Shown: piece by piece, positions 1 through 5,469 of the stretch
Numbering within the stretch: the first letter of the stretch is position 1
Layout: every line of letters begins with the position of its first letter
DNA from: Rhodoferax sp.
Lineage (GTDB): Bacteria; Pseudomonadota; Gammaproteobacteria; Burkholderiales; Burkholderiaceae_C
Direction: 5' to 3'
Length of the DNA: 8,291 bases
Assembly (NCBI GenBank): GCA_016463455.1
Contig: JAEMRG010000080.1
Span: 1-8,291, forward strand
Translations under genes and position numbers: made by a program
Notes under the pieces: generated by a model
Databases searched by the model: none
Told to the model about the DNA's origin: nothing
Seen by the model: the letters and a program-made list of their open reading frames with translations, nothing else

Positions 1-1103
1 TGATGCAAGCGGCCCAGTTGGTGGAGCGGGAGCTGCGCGACCTCAAGGGCATAGGCAATATCAATTCCAGCGCCTCGCTGGTGCGTCCCGAAATCATTGT
101 GCGACCCGACAATGCGCGCGCCGCCGACCTGGGTGTGACGGCGGCCAGCATTGGCGAGACGGTGCGCGTTGCCACCGCCGGTGACTACGATGCGGCGCTG
201 TCCAAGCTCAATCTGGCGCAGCGCCAGGTGCCTATCCGCGTGAGGTTGCCCGATGCGGTGCGCGCGGACCTGGCCTCTATCGGGCGCTTGACCGTACCCG
301 GCAAGCGCGGCCCGGTCATGCTGGCCCAAGTGGCCGACATCCGCATGGACAGCGGGCCGGCGCAAATCACCCGCCTCAACCGTAACCGCAACGTGGTGCT
401 GGAAGTGGAACTGGGTAAGCGCACCTTGGGCGAAGTCAATGCCGAGGCGCGGGCCTTGCCCAGCCTGTCCAATTTGCCGCCCGGCGTTTCGATTGCCGAA
501 CTGGGCGACGCCCAGGAAATGCAAGCCTTGTTTGCCAGCTTTGGGATTGCCATGCTGATTGGCGTGCTGTGTATATACGGCGTGCTGGTGCTTTTATTCA
601 AAGACTTTTTGCAACCGCTCACTATTTTGGCGGCCTTGCCTTTGAGCATCGGCGGCGCCTTTGTCTTGCTGCTGATCACCGGGCGGGCCTTGTCCATGCC
701 GACCATGATCGGGCTCATCATGCTGATGGGCATCGTCACCAAAAATTCGATTTTGCTGGTGGACTACGCGGTGCTGGCGCGTGAGGCGGGTATGGAGCGT
801 TTTGAGGCGCTGGTCGATGCTTGTCGCAAGCGCAGCCGTCCGATTGTGATGACCACCATCGCCATGGGCGCTGGCATGCTGCCGCTAGCCATCGGCTGGG
901 GCGCGGATCCGAGCTTTCGCTCGCCCATGGCGATTGCGGTCATCGGCGGCCTGATTACCTCTACCTTGCTCAGCCTACTGGTGGTGCCTGCGGTGTTTAC
1001 CTATATCGACGATCTGGAGCGCTTGCTGGTGCGCGTGCTGGGCCGGTCGCGGACAAGGCACAATGGCGCAAGCCCGCCTGAGCTAAAAAAGGAACCCGTA
1101 TGA
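1..1103 (+). CDS. RND (AcrB/MdtB-like, HAE-1 type) efflux transporter permease, C-terminal part
   Basis: This is the C-terminal 366 residues of an inner-membrane proton-driven RND efflux pump; the frame is open at the left edge, so roughly the first two thirds of a usual ~1,040-residue protein lie outside. Residues 1-170 of the fragment look like the second periplasmic porter/docking region (VRPEIIVRPDNARAADLGV, then an IPIRVRL-like strand and the PVMLAQVADI stretch). Five hydrophobic segments follow at about 176-198, 203-224, 231-257, 280-298 and 307-334, matching TM8-TM12. The family motif GIVTKNSILLVDYA (243-256) and the RPIVMTTIAMGAGMLPLA segment (279-296) are typical of RND permeases. 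The C-terminal tail is basic and short. Such pumps work with a periplasmic adaptor and an outer-membrane channel, which would be expected upstream. The stop codon overlaps the gabT start (ATGA). The substrate cannot be told from this part. Confidence 0.93.
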   Translation, partial: MQAAQLVERELRDLKGIGNINSSASLVRPEIIVRPDNARAADLGVTAASIGETVRVATAGDYDAALSKLNLAQRQVPIRVRLPDAVRADLASIGRLTVPGKRGPVMLAQVADIRMDSGPAQITRLNRNRNVVLEVELGKRTLGEVNAEARALPSLSNLPPGVSIAELGDAQEMQALFASFGIAMLIGVLCIYGVLVLLFKDFLQPLTILAALPLSIGGAFVLLLITGRALSMPTMIGLIMLMGIVTKNSILLVDYAVLAREAGMERFEALVDACRKRSRPIVMTTIAMGAGMLPLAIGWGADPSFRSPMAIAVIGGLITSTLLSLLVVPAVFTYIDDLERLLVRVLGRSRTRHNGASPPELKKEPV

Positions 1104-2398
1104 ACGCCCACCTCAAGCCCGAAACCGCTGCGATTGCGCCTGGCACCAATGCCGACTGGCACGCCCGCCGTCTGGCCGCTACGCCGCGCGGCGTAGCCGT
1201 GATGGGCGACTTCTTTATAGACCACGCAAAAAATGCCGAGTTTTGGGATATCGAAGGCCGTCGCTTCATCGACTTTGCCGGCGGCATCGCGGTGCTTAAT
1301 ACCGGCCACATCCACCCCAAAGTACAGGCCGCGATTGCCGCCCAACTGCAACGCTTTACCCACACCTGCTACCAGGTCGTGCCCTATGCGGAATATGTGT
1401 CGCTGGCCGAACGCATCAACGCCATCGTACCCATCGATGGCCCGGTAAAAACCGCATTTTTCTCCACCGGCGCCGAAGCCGTAGAAAACGCTATCAAGAT
1501 TGCGCGTTCGTACACCAAGCGCAGCGGCGTCATCGCTTTTGGCGGCGCCTTCCATGGGCGCAGCATGTTTGCGGTGGCGCTGACCGGCAAGGTGCAGCCC
1601 TACAAGGCCGGTTTTGGCCCCTTTGCCCCCGAGATTTACCACGCGCCCTTCCCCTGCCACTGCGCCAGCCTGGAGGAAACGCAAAAAGCGGTGGAGCAAT
1701 TGTTTAAGTGCGACATCGAGCCCAGCCGTGTGGCGGCGATTATTTTTGAGCCGGTGCAAGGCGAGGGCGGTTTCAACCCCATCCAAGCCAAGGCGGTGCA
1801 ATGGCTGCGCGCTTTGTGCGATGAACACGGCATCGTGCTGATCGCCGACGAAGTGCAAACCGGTTTTGCCCGCACCGGCAAGATGTTTGCTATGGAGCAC
1901 TACGGTGTTTCCCCCGATTTGATGACCCTGGCCAAGAGCATGGGCGGCGGCACCACCTTGTCCGCCGTGGTGGGCCGCAGCGCCATCATGGACGCGCCTA
2001 ATCCTGGCGGCTTGGGCGGCACGTATGCCGGTCACCCCTTGGCGATTGCCGCGGCGCATGCGGTGCTCGACGTCATGGCCGAAGAACAGCTGCCAGCGCG
2101 CGCCCAGGTCTTGGGTGAGCGTTTGGTGGCGCATCTGCATACAGCCAAGGCCGCCAATGCCTGTATCGGCGATGTGCGCGCCTTGGGCGCCATGGTGGCT
2201 TGTGATTTTGTCAACCCGCAGACCGGCGCGCCCGATGCCGATAAGGCCAAACATGTGCAGCAAGCGGCCTTGAAAAAAGGCCTGCTCTTATTGACCTGTG
2301 GTGTCTATGGCAATGTGCTGCGCTTTTTGTTCCCGCTGACGATCGAAGACGCGGTGTTCGACGAAGGGCTGGACATCCTGGCGCAGGTACTAGCCTGA
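1100..2398 (+). CDS. gabT: 4-aminobutyrate aminotransferase (class III PLP aminotransferase)
   Basis: This 432-residue cytoplasmic enzyme is predicted to transfer the amino group of GABA (or a similar omega-amino acid) to 2-oxoglutarate, giving succinate semialdehyde and glutamate. Visible class III landmarks in order are the STGAEAVENAIKIAR cofactor phosphate loop (122-136), FEPVQGEGGF (216-225), IADEVQTGFARTG (248-260) with the PLP-ring Asp250, the Schiff-base lysine K279 in LAKSMGGG, and GGLGGTYAG (303-311) with phosphate-binding T308. The C-terminal part ALGAM...CGVYGNVLRFLFPLTIED closely follows E. coli GabT, whose length is 426. The ATG at 1100 is preceded by AAGGAA (1089-1094) at 5 nt spacing, and it overlaps the stop of the efflux gene, which suggests translational coupling. 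The next gene begins 18 bp after its stop. 5-aminovalerate or another omega-amine is a possible alternative substrate; the GabT call is stronger than acetylornithine aminotransferase because of the GGLGGTYAG and PLTIED segments. Confidence 0.9.
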   Translation: MNAHLKPETAAIAPGTNADWHARRLAATPRGVAVMGDFFIDHAKNAEFWDIEGRRFIDFAGGIAVLNTGHIHPKVQAAIAAQLQRFTHTCYQVVPYAEYVSLAERINAIVPIDGPVKTAFFSTGAEAVENAIKIARSYTKRSGVIAFGGAFHGRSMFAVALTGKVQPYKAGFGPFAPEIYHAPFPCHCASLEETQKAVEQLFKCDIEPSRVAAIIFEPVQGEGGFNPIQAKAVQWLRALCDEHGIVLIADEVQTGFARTGKMFAMEHYGVSPDLMTLAKSMGGGTTLSAVVGRSAIMDAPNPGGLGGTYAGHPLAIAAAHAVLDVMAEEQLPARAQVLGERLVAHLHTAKAANACIGDVRALGAMVACDFVNPQTGAPDADKAKHVQQAALKKGLLLLTCGVYGNVLRFLFPLTIEDAVFDEGLDILAQVLA

Positions 2399-2416
2399 TT
2401 GAAGGTCAGTGCGGGT

Positions 2417-3754
2417 ATGGCAGATAGTTCCTTGGAAGAACGCGTGCTTGCGCTGCAAGCACAAGGTATCCACTCCGTTTTAGCCCAGTTTTGCGATATC
2501 TATGGCGTGGCCAAGGGCAAGCTGGTGCCGCTGGATAATTTGCAGGAGTGGGTAGCGCAGGGCGCCGGTTTTGCTGGCCCCAGCATCTGGGGCACGGGCC
2601 TACCGCGCCACGGTGCCACCAGCGAATACTATGGCCGCGTGCAGCCAGAGAGCCTGCGCCCCTTGCCCTTTATGCCGGGTGTGGCGCATGCAGTCTGCGA
2701 TGGCTTTGCCGGCGGCCAGCCGCTCGCTACTTGCTCACGCCAAGTCCTCAAAGCGGCCACCGATGCAATAGCCCGGCGCGGCTGGACCATGTGGGTGGGC
2801 ATCGAGCCTGAATTTTTTCTGTTGCGCCAAGATGCCGCAGGCCATTGGACGCTGGCCGACGCAAAGGACTCGCTGGACAAACCGTCGTACGACCTCAAAG
2901 CCATCCAGCGCAACTACGCGTTTTTAGACGATATGCGCGTAGCACTGGGCGCCTTGGGTTTTCGCTTGCAGCAGATGGACCATGAAGACGCGTGCGGCCA
3001 GTATGAAATCAACTATGCGCACGACCATGCGCTGGCGGCAGCGGACCGCTATATGCTGTTCAAGTTGACCGCGCATGCGATAGCCCAGCGCCATGGGCAG
3101 GTTTTTAGCAGCATGCCCAAACCGCTGGCGCAGGCACCGGGCAGTGGTTTGCATTTCCACATCAGCATCACGGATGCCCAGGGCAATGCGGTGTTTGCCG
3201 ATGCGGCAGGCAGCTTGGGCCTCAGCACTTTGGGCCATCAGTTTGCGGCAGGGCTGTTGCACCACGCCGATGCCCTGGCCGCGCTGTGCGCGCCCACCGT
3301 CAATAGCTATAAACGCTTGGCCAGCAGCCCCAGCGCCTCGGGCACCACCTGGTCGCCGGTGTGGAAGGCTTATGGCGACAACAACCGCACCTGTTTGCTG
3401 CGCACCGTGGCAGGCCGTATGGAGTGGCGCTTGCCCGATCCATCGTGCAATATTTACACGGCCCTGGCTGGCGTGCTGCATGCCGGTTTACATGGGATCG
3501 ACAAGGCCATGGCCGCGCCCGCGCCTTGTAATGAAGACTTGTATACCCGCCAGGTCAGCGGCCAGCCCATGCCTGCGCGCCTGCCGAAAAACCTAGAAGA
3601 GGCCATTGACGCGCTGCAAGCCGATAGCGCGCTGCGCGCTGCGGTGGGCGAGGCCTTTTGCGCCCAGTGGATAGCCATTAAGCGCGCGGAATGGGACAGT
3701 TACGCCCAGCACGTCAGCGCCTGGGAAATGCAGCGCTACGCCGACGCGTTTTAA
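2417..3754 (+). CDS. glnT: Glutamine synthetase-family ligase, GlnT / gamma-glutamylmethylamide synthetase-like
   Basis: This 445-residue ATP-dependent ligase joins the glutamate gamma-carboxyl to ammonia or to an amine. GS landmarks are the N-terminal beta-grasp domain with FCDIYGVAKGKLVPLD (25-40), GIEPEFFLL (128-136), DHEDACGQYEIN (188-199) with metal ligands E190 and E197, GSGLHFHIS (242-250) with H246, NSYKRL (296-301), NNRT (322-325) and RMEWRLPDP (334-342). After NSYKRL there is a longer loop with SGTTWSP where E. coli GlnA has GYEAP, so the ammonium-binding flap glutamate (E327 there) appears replaced by W312. As I recall, SG(A/T)TW is typical of the GlnT/GMAS group. Position next to gabT favours a role in amine or GABA nitrogen metabolism; PuuA-like gamma-glutamylputrescine synthetase is an alternative. 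I chose ATG 2417 (GAAGG at 2401-2405, 11 nt upstream) over TTG 2399, which has no better site and would add six residues. Substrate is uncertain, the family is not. Confidence 0.85.
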   Translation: MADSSLEERVLALQAQGIHSVLAQFCDIYGVAKGKLVPLDNLQEWVAQGAGFAGPSIWGTGLPRHGATSEYYGRVQPESLRPLPFMPGVAHAVCDGFAGGQPLATCSRQVLKAATDAIARRGWTMWVGIEPEFFLLRQDAAGHWTLADAKDSLDKPSYDLKAIQRNYAFLDDMRVALGALGFRLQQMDHEDACGQYEINYAHDHALAAADRYMLFKLTAHAIAQRHGQVFSSMPKPLAQAPGSGLHFHISITDAQGNAVFADAAGSLGLSTLGHQFAAGLLHHADALAALCAPTVNSYKRLASSPSASGTTWSPVWKAYGDNNRTCLLRTVAGRMEWRLPDPSCNIYTALAGVLHAGLHGIDKAMAAPAPCNEDLYTRQVSGQPMPARLPKNLEEAIDALQADSALRAAVGEAFCAQWIAIKRAEWDSYAQHVSAWEMQRYADAF

Positions 3755-3770
3755 GGGCGTACTGCTGCGT

Positions 3771-3804
3771 GCGCGGCGGGTCTTTCGCTGACCCGGCGCG
3801 TTTT
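3771..3804 (+). terminator. Rho-independent terminator of the efflux-gabT-glnT unit
   Basis: The arms 3772-3782 (CGCGGCGGGTC) and 3790-3800 (GACCCGGCGCG) pair over 11 positions with a single internal G/G mismatch (3776 with 3796). The 7-nt loop is TTTCGCT, and TTTT follows directly at 3801-3804. It starts 17 nt after the ligase stop codon, so it should separate this operon from aceA. Confidence 0.8.
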
Positions 3805-3922
3805 CCGCATTGCGGGAAATTGGGCCTCAGAGTAACCTGGTCAGTATTTCGCATCGAGAAATATTCATAATTCATGGTGAAAAAATAGCTCTAAGCCCTT
3901 GATTTTATTGGAATAATATTTA

Positions 3923-3936
3923 GTCTTATATAAGAC
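3923..3936. promoter_or_regulatory. Palindromic operator 1 upstream of aceA
   Basis: GTCTTATATAAGAC is a perfect 14-bp inverted repeat with no spacer. The identical 14-mer recurs exactly 30 bp downstream. It lies in an AT-rich island in otherwise GC-rich DNA, 97 bp before the aceA start. This is the form expected of a site for a dimeric regulator. Which protein binds cannot be told from the window, since no regulator gene is present. Confidence 0.7.
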
Positions 3937-3942
3937 ATAAGA

Positions 3943-3973
3943 TTGTTTTCATGTCTTATATAAGACTTACAAT
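3943..3973 (+). promoter_or_regulatory. aceA: Candidate aceA promoter
   Basis: A good -10 element, TACAAT (3968-3973, five of six to consensus), lies 60 bp before the aceA ATG. The best upstream partner is TTGTTT (3943-3948), only three of six to consensus, with a long 19-bp spacer. The second palindrome (3953-3966) sits almost centrally in that spacer, so a bound repressor would block RNA polymerase; activation by altering a long spacer is the other possibility. The -10 is more convincing than the -35. Confidence 0.4.
3953..3966. promoter_or_regulatory. Palindromic operator 2 upstream of aceA
   Basis: This is the second exact copy of GTCTTATATAAGAC, with its centre 30 bp (about three helical turns) from the first, so both sites would face the same side of the DNA. 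An extra half-site, TAAGA, lies between them at 3938-3942. The copy falls between the candidate -35 and -10 elements of aceA. Confidence 0.7.
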
Positions 3974-4032
3974 TGCGGCACTGCACCATGCGCCATAGTG
4001 GCCGGGGCACCGACTAACCACAAGGAGTTTTT

Positions 4033-5352
4033 ATGCCGCAAGCACTCAAGGAACAACTGAGCCGCGAACAACAAGTCGCACAACTGGAAAAAGACTGGGC
4101 CACCAACCCGCGCTGGAAAGGTATCAAGCGCGGCTACTCCGCCGCCGACGTGGTCCGCCTGCGCGGCTCCTTCCAGGTCGAGCACACGCTGGCCCGCCGG
4201 GGTGCCGAAAAGCTGTGGGATTTGCTGCATGACGAGCCCTATGTCAACTGTCTCGGTGCGCTGACCGGTGGCCAAGCCATGCAACAAGTCAAGGCCGGTG
4301 TGAAAGCGATTTACCTGTCCGGCTGGCAAGTCGCGGCCGACAGCAATGAGTATTCCGCCATGTACCCCGACCAATCCTTGTACCCCGTGGACTCGGTGCC
4401 CAAAGTGGTGGAGCGTATCAACAACTCCTTTACCCGCGCCGACGAAATCCAGTGGTCCAAAGGCGTAGGCCCTGGCGACAAAGGCTATATCGATTACCAC
4501 GCGCCCATCGTGGCCGATGCCGAAGCCGGCTTTGGCGGCGTGCTCAATGCCTATGAACTCATGAAAGCCATGATCCGCTCGGGCGCCGGCGGCGTGCACT
4601 TTGAAGACCAACTGGCCTCGGTCAAAAAATGCGGCCACATGGGCGGCAAAGTGCTGGTGCCTACCACCGAAGCGGTGCAAAAGCTCAAAGCAGCGCGCAT
4701 GGCGGCTGACGTGTATGGCGTGCCCACCTTGGTGATCGCCCGTACCGACGCCGAAGCGGCGGATCTGGTGACCAGCGACTTTGACCCCATCGACCAACCC
4801 TTCCTGACTGGTGAGCGCACTGCCGAAGGTTTTTACAAAACCCGCAAAGGTATGGATCAGGCGGTGGCCCGTTCAGTGGCCTATGCCGAGTACGCCGACC
4901 TAGTGTGGTGCGAGACCGGCACGCCTGACCTGGACTTTGCGCGCAAATACGCCGAAGCGGTGCACGACAAGCACCCCGGCAAGATGCTGGCTTACAACTG
5001 CTCGCCGTCTTTTAACTGGAAGAAAAACCTGGACGACGCCACCATCGCCAAATTCCAGCGCGAACTCGGCGCCATGGGCTACAAATACCAATTCATCACG
5101 CTGGCCGGTATCCACAACATGTGGTACCACATGTTTGACCTGTCCCAAGACTACGTCAAGCGCGGCATGACCGCTTATGTGGAAAAAGTGCAAGAGCCCG
5201 AATTCGCTGCCCGCGACCGTGGCTACAGCTTTGTATCGCACCAGCAAGAAGTGGGCACCGGCTACTTCGACGAAATCACCACCGTCATCCAAGGCGGCCG
5301 CTCCAGCGTCACCGCGCTGACCGGTTCGACCGAAGAAGAGCAGTTCCACTAA
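4033..5352 (+). CDS. aceA: Isocitrate lyase
   Basis: This 439-residue enzyme cleaves isocitrate into glyoxylate and succinate, the first step of the glyoxylate shunt used for growth on acetate, fatty acids and other C2 precursors. It acts in the cytoplasm, usually as a tetramer. The signature KKCGHMGGK (198-206) carries the catalytic C200. Other substrate or metal segments are SGWQVAAD (96-103), VADAEAGFGG (160-169), VHFEDQ (188-193), IARTDAEA (235-242) and YNCSPSFNW (321-329). Length is like the short bacterial form (E. coli 434). The ATG at 4033 has a strong AAGGAG (4022-4027) at 5 nt spacing. The gene stands alone between two terminators, preceded by twin palindromic operators, so it is probably individually and tightly regulated. 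Malate synthase, the partner enzyme, is not in the window. Methylisocitrate lyase is unlikely because the KKCGH motif and overall length match ICL. Confidence 0.97.
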   Translation: MPQALKEQLSREQQVAQLEKDWATNPRWKGIKRGYSAADVVRLRGSFQVEHTLARRGAEKLWDLLHDEPYVNCLGALTGGQAMQQVKAGVKAIYLSGWQVAADSNEYSAMYPDQSLYPVDSVPKVVERINNSFTRADEIQWSKGVGPGDKGYIDYHAPIVADAEAGFGGVLNAYELMKAMIRSGAGGVHFEDQLASVKKCGHMGGKVLVPTTEAVQKLKAARMAADVYGVPTLVIARTDAEAADLVTSDFDPIDQPFLTGERTAEGFYKTRKGMDQAVARSVAYAEYADLVWCETGTPDLDFARKYAEAVHDKHPGKMLAYNCSPSFNWKKNLDDATIAKFQRELGAMGYKYQFITLAGIHNMWYHMFDLSQDYVKRGMTAYVEKVQEPEFAARDRGYSFVSHQQEVGTGYFDEITTVIQGGRSSVTALTGSTEEEQFH

Positions 5353-5361
5353 AGCACTGAC

Positions 5362-5390
5362 CCGCACCGGGCCGTTCGCGGCTTGGGCGG
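5362..5390 (+). other. Stem-loop in the aceA 3' untranslated region
   Basis: Positions 5367-5374 (CCGGGCCG) pair with 5379-5386 (CGGCTTGG) as an 8-bp RNA stem including two G-U pairs, capped by the tetraloop TTCG. Further pairing outside an internal mismatch is possible. No T-run follows, so it is not a terminator by itself. It may protect the 3' end of the aceA transcript; that role is a guess. Confidence 0.45.
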
Positions 5391-5404
5391 TGGGGATCAA
5401 AGAA

Positions 5405-5439
5405 AAGGGCGGGTACGTAAGTGCCTGCCCTTCCTTTTT
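5405..5439. terminator. Probably bidirectional intrinsic terminator between aceA and the convergent ggt
   Basis: AAGGGCGGG (5405-5413) pairs with CCTGCCCTT (5424-5432) as a continuous 9-bp RNA stem with one G-U pair and a 10-nt loop. On the plus strand it is followed by CCTTTTT (5433-5439), ending aceA. Read on the minus strand the same stem is followed by TTTTCTTT (complement of the A-rich stretch 5399-5406, part of which lies in the stem), so it can also end the ggt transcript, whose stop codon lies 31 bp away. Confidence 0.75.
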
Positions 5440-5469
5440 ATGGCACGAAAAATAGGTGTTCTTTAGGCA

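Noticed and set aside
1001..2263. Long minus-strand open frame (420 codons) opposite gabT
   Set aside because: It is antisense to a gene with full catalytic motifs, its product is His/Gly-rich with no recognisable domain, and such shadow frames are common in GC-rich DNA with strong third-position bias.
3787..3787. Possible Tyr adenylylation control of the ligase (DLYTR, Y376 of the protein, encoded near 3542-3544)
   Set aside because: A tyrosine sits at about the place of the E. coli GlnA adenylylation site, but the surrounding NLYDLP-type context is missing, and a tyrosine here is also found in GS proteins that are not adenylylated.
3801..3819. Second hairpin (TTTCCGC / GCGGGAAA) after the first terminator
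   Set aside because: The stem is short with a bulge and a three-base loop and no T-run follows, so it does not add a second terminator.
3967..4797. Minus-strand open frame (276 codons) opposite the aceA 5' end and promoter
   Set aside because: Low-complexity His/Gly-rich shadow of aceA in the antisense frame; no family resemblance and no ribosome site.
4900..5400. Minus-strand open frame (166 codons) opposite the aceA 3' end
   Set aside because: Shadow frame with no recognisable domain; it would start within the aceA-ggt gap and cross the aceA 3' hairpin.
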